Origin: Actinoplanes missouriensis 431
GTDB lineage: Bacteria > Actinomycetota > Actinomycetes > Mycobacteriales > Micromonosporaceae
Direction of reading: 5' to 3'
Length of the DNA: 64,000 nucleotides
Assembly: GCF_000284295.1 (NCBI RefSeq)
Contig: NC_017093.1
Coordinates: forward strand, 4,340,001-4,404,000
The notes beneath the pieces are model-generated. The model ran no database searches. It worked only from the letters and a program-made list of their open reading frames with translations, and was not told the DNA's origin. Made by a program: the position numbers and the translations under genes. Shown in pieces: positions 33,674 to 41,540 of the stretch; position 1 is the stretch's first letter; each line of letters starts with the position of its first letter.

Positions 33674-34609
33674 ATGCGCCGGAGCCTGATCCTCACCCTG
33701 CTCACCGCTCTCGCCGCCGGCTGCAGCAGCACCGGCGACACCACACCCACCCCCGCCACCCCGATCGCCCGCAGCTCCGCGCCCACCCCCGCACCGACCC
33801 TCGACAACGCCGGAACCGGCCCCGGCGGCGCCAACACCACCGCAGTCGCCGCCGCCGTCACCGCGTTCCTCGCCACGCTCGGCGTCACCCAGCGCGCCGC
33901 GATCGTCCACGACCTGCACGACGAGGGCCGCCGCGTCTGGTCCGACCACCCCGCCGGCGAGGCGCCCCGCCCCGGCATCGCGTTCACCGACCTCAGCGGC
34001 GCCCAGCGCGCCTGCGTCATGGTCGTGCTCGCCGAGGCGCTCAGCGACGCCGGCTACGCGAAGACCCTCACCGCCCTCACCGACGCGTCCGTCGCCGTCT
34101 ACGGCACACCGTCACCGCACGACCCGTTCGCCGTCCAGGTCGGCGGCGCCCACCTGGCCCGCAACCTCACCTACCACGGCGACCAGGTCAGCATGACCCC
34201 GAGCCTGACCGGCAACGACCGCGGCACCGCCACCAAGGCCCAGGCCGTCCTCGCCGCCCTCACCGACCAGGAGAAGACCGCCGCCCAGCTCACCGCCGGC
34301 GTCCCCGACGACCTGGTGATGGGCCCCGGCCAGGACAGCGCCGGCTTCCCGCAGCCCGAAGGCCTGCTCGTCGCCGAACTCGGCGACACCGCCCGCACCG
34401 CCGTCACCGCCCTGATCAGCTCCTGGACCGGCGACCTCGACGAGACCGCCGGCCGCAAACTGCTCGCCGCCTACCAGGCCGAATACGACCGGACCCGCCT
34501 CAGCTGGACCGGCACCTACCTGCGCGTCGACGGCCCGCACGTCTGGATCGAGACACGCAACGACCTCACCCTGTTCCGCGACAAGACCAACGACTACGGC
34601 AGCAGCTGA
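33674..34609 (+). CDS. DUF3500-like lipoprotein
   Basis: This 311-aa protein starts with a lipoprotein signal (MRRSLILTLLTALAAGC, Cys near residue 17) and a Thr/Pro linker. The rest (RPGIAFTDLSGAQRACVMVV, HLARNLTYHGDQVSMTPSLT, GRKLLAAYQAEYDRTRLSW, GPHVWIETRNDL) resembles the DUF3500 family, found in secreted proteins of unknown function. A 150-bp gap upstream includes an AT-rich promoter-like TTTAAACAGTAATATG. Confidence 0.82.
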   Translation: MRRSLILTLLTALAAGCSSTGDTTPTPATPIARSSAPTPAPTLDNAGTGPGGANTTAVAAAVTAFLATLGVTQRAAIVHDLHDEGRRVWSDHPAGEAPRPGIAFTDLSGAQRACVMVVLAEALSDAGYAKTLTALTDASVAVYGTPSPHDPFAVQVGGAHLARNLTYHGDQVSMTPSLTGNDRGTATKAQAVLAALTDQEKTAAQLTAGVPDDLVMGPGQDSAGFPQPEGLLVAELGDTARTAVTALISSWTGDLDETAGRKLLAAYQAEYDRTRLSWTGTYLRVDGPHVWIETRNDLTLFRDKTNDYGSS

Positions 34610-34615
34610 CGCCGG

Positions 34616-35380
34616 CTACGGCCGCGGCCGCACCCGCGACGTGTCCCGCGGCCGGCTCGTGTCCACCACCCGCGGCGTGCGCATCTCGTCCGCCCGCAAC
34701 GGCGCCAGCGTCTCGTCGATCCCCGCCATGATCAGCCGGGTGGCGCGCATCGCCCGCGCGCCCGGCGTCCCGGTCACCGCCGACAGGTCGACCGGCGCGC
34801 CGAACCGCACGTGCACCACCGGCCGCCGCCACAGCGCCCGCAGCACCCCCCGGCCGAGACGCTTCGGCGCCTCGTACGGGATCACCGCATGCGTGCCCCA
34901 CTGCGCCACCGGCAGCACCGCCGCCCCCGCGGCCTCCGCCATCCGCGCCACCCCGGTCTTGCCCCGCTCCGGCCACATCCACGGATCCAGGCCGATCCGC
35001 CCCTCCGGATAGACCAGCACCACCGACCCCTCACCGAGCGCCTTCGCCGCGTCGGTCAGCGCCTCCGCCGCCCGCGCCGTGCCCCGATCCACCCGGATGT
35101 GCCCGCACCGGCGCATCACCGCACCGACCAGCGGCGCCCGGAACACCCCGCCGGTCGCCATGATCCGCGGCGACAGACCGGCCCGGTGGCACGCCGCGAC
35201 CAGCACCGCCGGGTCGAACGGGCTCACATGATTGGCGGCCAGGATCAGCGGCCCGCGCCGCAGCTGCTCCGGCACCTCGCCGGAGACCCGCAGCCGGCAC
35301 AGCGGCGCCACCACGACGGGGGAGAGGGCCAGCAGGAACCGCCAGATCCGCGGCGCCCGCCAGGTTTCGTTCGCGTCCAT
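34616..35380 (-). CDS. 1-acyl-glycerol-3-phosphate acyltransferase (PlsC-like)
   Basis: This 254-aa enzyme has the acyltransferase motif I NHVSPFD (HX4D, about residue 48), motif III VYPEGRI and a hydrophobic N-terminal segment (FLLALSPVVVAPLCRL). It transfers acyl chains to lysophosphatidic acid or a related lipid at the membrane. The ATG near 35380 puts the TM segment at the start; the frame continues upstream without family features. It ends convergently 6 bp from the lipoprotein gene. Confidence 0.88.
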   Translation of the reverse strand: MDANETWRAPRIWRFLLALSPVVVAPLCRLRVSGEVPEQLRRGPLILAANHVSPFDPAVLVAACHRAGLSPRIMATGGVFRAPLVGAVMRRCGHIRVDRGTARAAEALTDAAKALGEGSVVLVYPEGRIGLDPWMWPERGKTGVARMAEAAGAAVLPVAQWGTHAVIPYEAPKRLGRGVLRALWRRPVVHVRFGAPVDLSAVTGTPGARAMRATRLIMAGIDETLAPLRADEMRTPRVVDTSRPRDTSRVRPRP

Positions 35381-35453
35381 GAGGCCGACATGATGACACG
35401 CCCCGTCCCCGGGTTGGCTATCCTGGTACCCGACGCCGCGAGACCGTGGCGAT

Positions 35454-35497
35454 CCCGGACGAGTTGCGTGTCGTACCCGGCCTGACAAGACGACCGC
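35454..35497 (+). ncRNA. Guanidine-III (ykkC-III) riboswitch
   Basis: The pieces CCGGACGAG, TGCG, CGTACCCGG and ACAAGACG occur in order with the short spacing of the guanidine-III class, in which CCGG pairs with CCGG and the loop forms a pseudoknot. The sequence lies 17 bases before the ATG of an SMR exporter, the usual target. Guanidinium should unfold a block on the ribosome binding site (GAGG near 35502-35505). Match judged by eye against the remembered consensus. Confidence 0.85.
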
Positions 35498-35514
35498 CTC
35501 CGAGGTGATCCGTC

Positions 35515-35829
35515 ATGGCCTGGCTCGTTCTGATCATTTCCGGTGTGCTGGAGACCGTCTGGGCGATCGCCCTGGAACGCTCCGCCGGATTCTCCAAACT
35601 CGTGCCCACCGCCGTCTTCGGCGTCGCCGCCGTGCTCAGCATGCTCGGCCTCGGTTACGCCCTGCGCACCATCCCGGTCGGCACCGGTTACGCCGTCTGG
35701 GTCGGCATCGGCGCCGTCGGCACCGCCCTGGTCGGCATGGTGGCGCTGGGGGAGCCGGCCAACCTCCCGCGGATCCTCTGCCTGGTCCTCGTGGTCGCGG
35801 GCGTGGCCGGGCTCAAATACTTCCACTAG
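35515..35829 (+). CDS. sugE: SMR-family guanidinium exporter (SugE/Gdx)
   Basis: This 104-aa four-helix protein begins MAWLVLIISGVLETVWAIAL, with the essential Glu at residue 13. It continues with the SugE/Gdx pattern PVGTGYAVWVGIGAVGTALV rather than the EmrE multidrug pattern. A guanidine-III riboswitch stands immediately upstream. Gdx proteins are proton-coupled guanidinium antiporters, so control by guanidine and export of guanidine fit together. It functions as an antiparallel homodimer. Confidence 0.93.
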   Translation: MAWLVLIISGVLETVWAIALERSAGFSKLVPTAVFGVAAVLSMLGLGYALRTIPVGTGYAVWVGIGAVGTALVGMVALGEPANLPRILCLVLVVAGVAGLKYFH

Positions 35830-35845
35830 GACGGCCCCGCCTCGC

Positions 35846-36508
35846 TCAGGTCAATTCGGCCAGCCGGGCCTCCACCTCGGCCAGCTCGGCGCGCAACCGC
35901 TCCGCCTGCGCCTGCGCCTCCGCCCGCTCCGCCGCCATGATCTGCTCGACGGCCTCCTGCACCCCCGGCACGTCGACCAGCGACACGATCTTCAACGCCT
36001 CCGCCGGGCGGATCACATAGGGACGGGCCAGCGCCTTCGCGCCCTGCTGGGCAGCCACGGTCCACTCGCCCTCCCCGTACGCCAACGTGACCGTGAGCGA
36101 CGGACCCGGCTTGGCCTTCGCCGGTTTCGCCGCCGCCTTGCGCGGCGCCGGAGCCGGCGACTCGGCCTTGGCCGGAGCCTCCACCGGCGTCCGCGGCGCC
36201 GGCGCCGGCTTGTCGATCATGAACTCCGGACCCGGCGGCACCACCGGCGCCGGCTCCGGCGCCTTCTTCACCGGCGCCGTCGCACCCCGCGGCGCGATCC
36301 GCAGATCACTGGGGGAGAAGGGCAACTCGTCGCGCCCGAACTTCACCACCACGAACTCGTCCGACGCGGCCCGATCGGTCAGCGCCACCACCTGCCCGAT
36401 CTGCCCGGCGATCTGCCCCGCCGCCTCGGTGAACTGCACCTTCGGTTTACGCCCGGCCGCCAGGGCAGTCTCGATGCCCGTCAGATCCTCCGCGCTCAGC
36501 GCCGCCAT
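35846..36508 (-). CDS. DUF6319-like hypothetical protein
   Basis: This 220-aa protein has a folded N-terminal part (LSAEDLTGIETALAAGRKPK, VQFTEAAGQIAGQIGQVVAL, FVVVKFGRDELPFSPSDLR). A long Pro/Ala/Lys linker follows, then a second domain containing WTVAAQQGAKALARPYVIRP and a C-terminal coiled coil (RAEAQAQAERLRAELAEVEA). It resembles DUF6319 proteins, function unknown. Start ATG at 36508; the frame is open further upstream but without conserved features. Confidence 0.6.
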   Translation of the reverse strand: MAALSAEDLTGIETALAAGRKPKVQFTEAAGQIAGQIGQVVALTDRAASDEFVVVKFGRDELPFSPSDLRIAPRGATAPVKKAPEPAPVVPPGPEFMIDKPAPAPRTPVEAPAKAESPAPAPRKAAAKPAKAKPGPSLTVTLAYGEGEWTVAAQQGAKALARPYVIRPAEALKIVSLVDVPGVQEAVEQIMAAERAEAQAQAERLRAELAEVEARLAELT

Positions 36509-36593
36509 CCCCAACCACCTTCGTACGCCTGTATGAGAGCGGTCCCTTTCTACCAGCACCCACCGACAATCCCCGGCAACCACACCGCAGAGA

Positions 36594-37319
36594 TCATTTA
36601 AAAGGGGAGCGGGCCGTCACGCAGTACTCCCGGCCCGCCGGATCCCGCAACGTCGTCCAATCCTCCGGCACCCGCCGCACCACCGACGCCCCCAGCGCCA
36701 CATGCCGCGCCACCTCGGCGTCCACATCGTCACACGCCAGATCCACATGCACCCCCGCCACCGCGCCACCGGTCCGCTGCACCAGCAACCGCACCGGCAT
36801 CCGCGCCGGCGGCTGCAGAAACGTGAACTCCGGCAGACTCGACGACCGCCGCTCCCACCCCGTCACCTGCGACCAGAACACCAGCTCCCGCGCATAGAAC
36901 GCCGCCGGCACATCCAGACACAACTGATCCACCAGACTCGACTGCGGACCGTCCCACCGCCGCGGCAACGTCAGCTCCCGCTCGTACTCCCACGCCACCA
37001 GACAGAACGAGATCCCCGACGGCGACCGCATCACCACCAGACCCGGCTCCGCGAACACCTCCGCGGCCCCCAGCGCCACCAACTCCGCCGCCGACCGGAC
37101 CGGATCATCCACATGCAGATCCAGATGCGCCCGCGCCGGCTCCTCACCCACCACCTGCAACCGCAGATACGCGTCACCCTTCTCCGGCACCAGCGTCACG
37201 AACGCCCCCCGCCGCGGCGACAACCCCATCCCCGTCACCGCCATCCAGAACCGCTCCGCCACCCCGGCCGTCTCCAGCGGCGTGTCCAGGAAACCCGTCA
37301 CCCAGCGCACCATCATCAC
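36594..37319 (-). CDS. Two-domain VOC/glyoxalase-fold protein
   Basis: This 241-aa protein is made of two VOC modules: residues 1-115 (FWMAVTGMGLSP, RAHLDLHVDDP, SPSGISFCLV) and 120-241 (LCLDVP, FWSQVTGWER, GVHVDLACDD, DPAGREYCVTA). VOC proteins bind metals for isomerase, dioxygenase or antibiotic-binding roles; the specific ligand is unclear. The start codon cluster MMMV overlaps the stop of the upstream phosphoesterase remnant. Confidence 0.82.
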   Translation of the reverse strand: MMMVRWVTGFLDTPLETAGVAERFWMAVTGMGLSPRRGAFVTLVPEKGDAYLRLQVVGEEPARAHLDLHVDDPVRSAAELVALGAAEVFAEPGLVVMRSPSGISFCLVAWEYERELTLPRRWDGPQSSLVDQLCLDVPAAFYARELVFWSQVTGWERRSSSLPEFTFLQPPARMPVRLLVQRTGGAVAGVHVDLACDDVDAEVARHVALGASVVRRVPEDWTTLRDPAGREYCVTARSPFK

Positions 37320-37465
37320 GCCACCCGCCCGGTCCGCACCGCGAACGCCACATCCGCACGCCCGCGATCCACCGTCACATCGACGCCGTCACCCTCGATC
37401 GCCGCCAGCACCGCCTCCAAGGCGAACAGATTCCCATGAACATCGGAGATCACCGCGATACGCAT
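37316..37465 (-). pseudogene. Metallophosphoesterase with its middle deleted
   Basis: The 49-aa frame begins MRIAVISDVHGNLFALEAVL, the canonical start of YfcE-like phosphodiesterases (metal ligands D8 and H10). After residue 31 it goes straight to DRGRADVAFAVRTGRVA, which matches the C-terminal tail type of those enzymes. The normal length is about 240 aa, so roughly 190 residues including the remaining metal ligands are gone while start, stop and overlap with the VOC gene survive. It cannot be an active phosphoesterase. Confidence 0.7.
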
Positions 37466-37675
37466 CCGATCATTCTGGTCAATCCGCACGACCAAAACCA
37501 CGATCAAAACCACCAGGTCGCAGCGGGGCGGTGGGTACAGACCGCCGCTCCCGCCGAGGGCGCGGCGTTGCCCGCCGGCCGCTGGCGCGTCCGACCCGCG
37601 GGCCACACACCGCGCGACCTGCGTCAGTGGTCGCGCCCCTCTCCTCTCAGTCCCGCCCCGGCACGCCGCACACCG

Positions 37676-38158
37676 TCACCGCACCGCCCGATGCCGGAAC
37701 ACCCACCGCTGCTGATCCGAGCCGTTGCAGTCCCACAGCTGAACCTTCGCCCCGTTCTCCCAGATCCGCGTCCGATCCGCGTCCAGGCACTTGTTGTTGA
37801 ACCCGTTGCGCAGCATCGCATTGTCCTGCCGCCACTGCTGATGAGCCGGCCCCCAGCAGTCCCACAGCTGAACCTTCGCCCCGTTCTCCCAGATCCGCGT
37901 CCGATCCGCATCCAGGCACTTCCCGTTGTACGCCGTCACCAGACTGCTGCCCGACCAGTACCACAACTGCTGCGCCGACCCGTTACAGTCCCACAACTGG
38001 ACAATCGCACCATTGTTCTGAATATTGCCGAGATCAGCGTCCAAGCACTTGTTGTTGAATCCCACATGCACCGAATAAAACACCGGAGCCGCCTGCGCAG
38101 GCGGTCCCACCAGCATCGAACCCGCAGCAAAAAGACCGACAATCAACATCCGAAACAC
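37676..38158 (-). CDS. Secreted ricin-type beta-trefoil lectin
   Basis: This 160-aa protein has a signal peptide (MLIVGLFAAGSM, cleavage near QAAPV). It consists of one ricin B module of three QxW repeats: NNKCLDADLG...VQLWDCNGSAQQLW, GKCLDADRTR...QLWDCWGPAHQQW and NKCLDADRTR...QLWDCNGSDQQRW. It should bind carbohydrate outside the cell. The GTG at 38158 has GAGGGAAG upstream. Repeats two and three share nearly identical DNA (about 37736-37800 and 37856-37922), a recent duplication or gene conversion. No catalytic domain is attached. Confidence 0.88.
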   Translation of the reverse strand: MFRMLIVGLFAAGSMLVGPPAQAAPVFYSVHVGFNNKCLDADLGNIQNNGAIVQLWDCNGSAQQLWYWSGSSLVTAYNGKCLDADRTRIWENGAKVQLWDCWGPAHQQWRQDNAMLRNGFNNKCLDADRTRIWENGAKVQLWDCNGSDQQRWVFRHRAVR

Positions 38159-39112
38159 AGCTTCCCTCGATTCTTCCCATTCCGGCAGAGTCGACAAAAA
38201 GCGTAGATAGCCATTCCGGGCCGCGCTTTCTTATAGACACACGTCCCGCACCGCCGAGGGGGAGTGGCACCCCAGCCGAACCGCCCGCACCGTCGTTCAC
38301 GCGCCACCCGCGCCATCTGCGCCGCCAGTGTCATCTGCGCCGCCAGCGCCGGCCGGCGGCAATGGCCGCCACCTACTAGCGGTTCGCCGGCCGCGCCGAA
38401 TCTCGCCGCGTGAGCGGGGAGTCGATCGCGGCGCGAATAGGCAGCGGCAGCGAGCTCACGCACGTAAGCACGAGCCGCCGAGATCTAGGCAGTCGACGGT
38501 CGCCAGGCCGGGCACGAGTAACGCCTGCGCCGTGGAGTGACGAGCCCGCCCTCGCACCCATAATTTTCGGGTCGATAATCTACATTATGTCAACTTAGCC
38601 CCGGGAGCGGCCTCCTGAGTGGGCCTCCCCGCGCCCGTCAAACACGCAAAACCTTGCAATCGCATCTAGCTGCCCGGCGTACCCCCCGGCCGGATTGATC
38701 GCACCTCCGTAACCCGTCGCACGGTTCAGGACCTTCGCCGACGAAGCCAGGTGAAGCGGCCAGCGAGCGGACAAGCCTGCGGGCGGACAGGCCAGCGGGC
38801 GCCGACCGGTGTGTCCCGGACAGGCGGAGCCCGGGATGGAGCGCGGGCCATAGGCCATGGGGCGCGGGCCACAGGCTCATGAACCGCGCTCTCCTGAGCC
38901 GAGCCGCCTCACCCGCGCGCGATCGAGGCCGGCAGCAATGACCGCCCCCACCAGTGGTCCATTGGCGCCTGGCGGGACCCCTTTCCCGGTGGCAGTGCGG
39001 CGTAGAACCGCTGCGGGAGCGCTCACGGTTCGCGTCGGCACGTTCAGTTCTTTCACCCGCAGCACACCGGCCGAACTGCGCAAACAGGCATAAATCATGC
39101 ATAATGGTCCTT
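38159..39112. other. Gene-free region around the dif-like site
   Basis: About 950 bp with only compositional ORFs. It contains an AT-rich patch (38560-38600) holding the dif-like site, and a G/C-rich stretch (38750-38880) with short repeats of GCGGGCCA and GCGGACA(A/G). At 38481-38504 is an element (AGATCTAGGCAG, then GGTCGCC) that recurs near 52795-52818. No RNA gene is recognised. Confidence 0.6.
38568..38595. other. dif: Putative chromosomal dif site (XerC/XerD recombination site)
   Basis: The site reads CGGGTCGATAA (XerC-type arm, 38568-38578), TCTACA (6-bp centre) and TTATGTCAACT (XerD-type arm, 38585-38595). It shares ATAAT-n-TA-n-ATTATGT-n-AA with the E. coli dif and matches what I recall of actinobacterial dif sites (GATAAT...ACATTATGTCAA). 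It lies in a non-coding AT-rich patch. dif marks the terminus where chromosome dimers are resolved. An adjacent tyrosine recombinase gene and a local composition switch support the call. Confidence 0.8.
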
Positions 39113-39120
39113 ATGCATGA
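39095..39120. promoter_or_regulatory. Second dif-like palindrome over the recombinase start
   Basis: TCATGCATAA (39095-39104), TGGTCC (6-bp centre) and TTATGCATGA (39111-39120) are perfect 10-bp inverted repeats. The GCATAA-N6-TTATG core is arranged like a Xer site. The palindrome contains both candidate ATG start codons (39104 and 39113) of the recombinase gene. It may be an autoregulatory operator or the recombinase's own target site. Confidence 0.65.
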
Positions 39121-40060
39121 CACTGGAATCGGGACGTACATAGACGAATTCCTGGCGGCCCGAGCCACCCGGAAGCCCTCGGTGCACACGCTCAACGCGT
39201 ACCGGCGGGATCTGATGCTGGTGTTGCAGCTGGCGGAGCCCGCCCCGCTCACCGTGAGTGACCTCTCCCCTCGCGTCCTGCGTTCCGCGTTCGCGCGCTT
39301 CGCCGCGGACCGCGCCCCCGCGTCGGTCTCCCGGGCCTGGTCGTCGTGGAACGCTTTCTTCACGTTCCTGGTGACCGAGGGCGTGGTGGCGGGCAATCCG
39401 ATGTCGGCGGTGGACAAGCCGCGGACGGTGCCCCTCTCCCCCAAGCCGCTGCGCGGTGAGGACACGCCGGAGCTGTTGTTACGGACGGTGAGCACCGCGG
39501 ATGAGCGTCAGCGGGATCCCTGGCCGGAGCGGGATGTTCTGGTGCTGGCGCTGGCGTTGTGTGCGGGTCTGCGGTTGTCGGAGATGCTGGCGCTGCGGGT
39601 GGGTTCGGTGAGCGGGCGTGACGGTGAGCGACGGCTTGAGGTGTCGGGCAAGAGTGGGCGGCCGCGGTCGGTGCCGATCGATTCCGGTCTGGACGCGGCG
39701 GTGGGGCGGTATCTGGAGGCGCGGCGGGCGCGGTTCGGGCGGGCGCAGCCGACGGCGCCGTTGCTGGTGGATCGGCGGGGTGTGGCGTTGCAGCGCGGTG
39801 GTCTGCAGTACCTGGTGCGGTCGTGTTACCGGCGGGCCGGTGTCGGGGATCGTGTGCCGCGGGGTGCGCAGTTGCACGCGTTGCGGCACACGTTCGCGAC
39901 GCGGCTGGCGGAGGACGGCGCGAACGCGTCGGAGATCATGCGGTTGATGGGTCATGCGTCGCTGGCGACGTCGCAGAGTTACATCGAGGTGACGGCGGAT
40001 CAGCAGCGGGCGGCGGTGCGTGCCAATCGGACGAACCGTGTGCTGCGGGAGTTGGCCTGA
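39113..40060 (+). CDS. XerC/XerD-like tyrosine recombinase
   Basis: This 315-aa recombinase has an N-terminal SAM-like core-binding domain (residues 5-95) and a catalytic domain. Tyrosine-recombinase residues are visible: Arg in CAGLRLSEMLALRVG, Lys in GKSGRPRSVP, HALRHTFATRL (H-x-x-R), GHASLATSQSYIEV (nucleophile Tyr in SYIEV). Length and motifs match XerC/XerD rather than phage integrases. It starts inside a dif-like palindrome about 520 bp from the putative dif. ATG 39113 or 39104. Confidence 0.88.
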   Translation: MHDTGIGTYIDEFLAARATRKPSVHTLNAYRRDLMLVLQLAEPAPLTVSDLSPRVLRSAFARFAADRAPASVSRAWSSWNAFFTFLVTEGVVAGNPMSAVDKPRTVPLSPKPLRGEDTPELLLRTVSTADERQRDPWPERDVLVLALALCAGLRLSEMLALRVGSVSGRDGERRLEVSGKSGRPRSVPIDSGLDAAVGRYLEARRARFGRAQPTAPLLVDRRGVALQRGGLQYLVRSCYRRAGVGDRVPRGAQLHALRHTFATRLAEDGANASEIMRLMGHASLATSQSYIEVTADQQRAAVRANRTNRVLRELA

Positions 40061-40087
40061 CTTCGGTCTACGGCGAGAATGCGGGGC

Positions 40088-40237
40088 ATGGAGGAACCTG
40101 AGGAGCGGTTGCTGCTGGGCCGAAGGTCGCTGTTCATGGGGGGTGCGGTTGTCGGTCTGCTGACGTTGACCGGGTGCCCCGGCGGGGACGGTGGCGATGA
40201 TGACGACGACGATGACGGCGGGGAGGACGACGACTAA
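40088..40237 (+). CDS. 49-aa Tat-type lipoprotein with an acidic tail
   Basis: The short frame reads MEEPEERLLLGRRSLFMGGA, then VVGLLTLTGC, then a tail of Gly and about eleven Asp/Glu residues. A twin-arginine (GRRSLF) followed by a hydrophobic stretch and a lipobox (LTGC, Cys30) indicates export by Tat and lipidation. The mature part is only about 20 residues. It lies 27 bp after the recombinase gene. Function unknown. Confidence 0.6.
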   Translation: MEEPEERLLLGRRSLFMGGAVVGLLTLTGCPGGDGGDDDDDDDGGEDDD

Positions 40238-40252
40238 GGACAGTCGGGTCTA

Positions 40253-40262
40253 TACCTAGGTA
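40253..40262. promoter_or_regulatory. TACCTAGGTA palindrome
   Basis: A perfect 10-bp palindrome 40 bp before the ATG at 40302. A related CCTAGG-centred palindrome occurs at 63637-63646. It may be a repressor site for the membrane protein gene. Confidence 0.35.
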
Positions 40263-40301
40263 GCTGACGGCGCCACGGTTCGCGGGGGCACGCTGTGTCC
40301 C

Positions 40302-41348
40302 ATGCGGATCGTGGCGTTGTTCGTGCTGGCGGCGTGGTGTGCCGAGTGTGCGTGGGGTGGGTTCACGGTGGTGGACTATCCGGTGGTTCTGCTGTTTCTG
40401 GGGCCGCTCTACGGTGGCGCGGCGCTGCTGATCCGGGAGGTGGCGCGGCGGCGGGGCGCGGGGTGGCTGCGGATCGTGCTGCTGGCGGCGGCGTTCGGGT
40501 TGTTCCAGGCGGCGCTGGTGGATCAGTCGTTGCTGGACCGGGCGGCGCTGGCGGGCACGCAGTTCGCGGAGTGGAACCGGGCGGCGGGCGCGACGGTGGT
40601 GTTCGGGGTCAGTGCCGAGCAGCTGCTGGATTTCGTGGGTGGTCATGTATGGCTGAGCATCGGTGCGCCGATCGCGCTGGTGGAGGCGTTCGTGGCGCCG
40701 GAGGTGCGGCATCGGCCGTGGCTGGGCCGGCGGGGTCTGGTGGTGGCCGGGGTGCTGTATGCCGCGGGTAGTGCGGTGATCTGGTCGGATTCGGGGCGGG
40801 TCGCGTCGGGTGCGCAGGCGGCGGTGGTTCTGGCCGTGTGCGGGCTGCTGGTGGTTGCCGCTCTCCCCCGCTGGCCGGTGCGAGACTCGCAGCTTGCTTC
40901 GCAGGGCCCTCGGCTCGCGGCGCGCAGCGCGCAGCCCGGGATGACGCCGGACCGGCACGCCGCCGCGGTGGCGCGGGGATGGCGGTCTGCGGTGTTCAGT
41001 CCGCTGGCGTTGGGTGCGGTGGTGCTGGGGGCGCATGTGGCGGGCTGGTTCTTCGGGTCGCAGTGGCTGGGTGTGGGATTGCGGTGGCTGATGCTGCTGG
41101 CGGTGGGGTCGCTGGTGTGGTGGCAGGCGCGCTCGCAGCGGCATGTCGTGGCGGTGCTGGGTGCGGGTGTGCTGGTGGCGGCGGGCGCGGCGTGGTTGGC
41201 GCCGCCGTATGAGGCGGCGGCGCCGTGGCTGATGGTGGTCAGTGACGTGGTGGTGTCGCTGACAGCGGTGACGCTGGTGACGGCGGCGTTCCGGCGCACC
41301 GATCCGGCTCCGCGTCGTGGCCGGGTGGCGGCCGGGGTCGCGCCATGA
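40302..41348 (+). CDS. Multi-pass membrane protein of unknown function
   Basis: This 348-aa protein has about ten hydrophobic helices and no recognisable transporter or enzyme motif. A cytoplasmic loop rich in basic and Ala residues lies near residues 190-230. It is strongly G-rich on the coding strand (GCG, CTG and GGT codons), unlike the C-rich genes left of 38 kb. It continues to 4 bp before an alternative reading frame; no partner gene is evident. Confidence 0.7.
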   Translation: MRIVALFVLAAWCAECAWGGFTVVDYPVVLLFLGPLYGGAALLIREVARRRGAGWLRIVLLAAAFGLFQAALVDQSLLDRAALAGTQFAEWNRAAGATVVFGVSAEQLLDFVGGHVWLSIGAPIALVEAFVAPEVRHRPWLGRRGLVVAGVLYAAGSAVIWSDSGRVASGAQAAVVLAVCGLLVVAALPRWPVRDSQLASQGPRLAARSAQPGMTPDRHAAAVARGWRSAVFSPLALGAVVLGAHVAGWFFGSQWLGVGLRWLMLLAVGSLVWWQARSQRHVVAVLGAGVLVAAGAAWLAPPYEAAAPWLMVVSDVVVSLTAVTLVTAAFRRTDPAPRRGRVAAGVAP

Positions 41349-41540
41349 GTGACGCCGATCGGCGGTGTGGGCCCGCCCTGGTCGATCGCGCATTCGCCGG
41401 CTTGTCTGCCTGCTGCGGCCGTCGTCGATGGTTCCCCGAGTTTGTCGGCCGGAGGTGCCAGGGGCGGCGCGTAGGGTTTGAGGGTGAGGGGCTGCCCCCG
41501 CTCCTCGTGTGCGGTCGCGCAACGAGGCGAGGGGCGTCGT

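Noticed and set aside
38638..39495. Minus-strand 285-aa ORF over the region right of dif
   Set aside because: It runs through the dif-like palindrome and into the recombinase gene on the opposite strand; low-complexity composition.
40253..40262. TACCTAGGTA as a third Xer/recombination site
   Set aside because: Too short, without a 6-bp centre; better read as a small operator.
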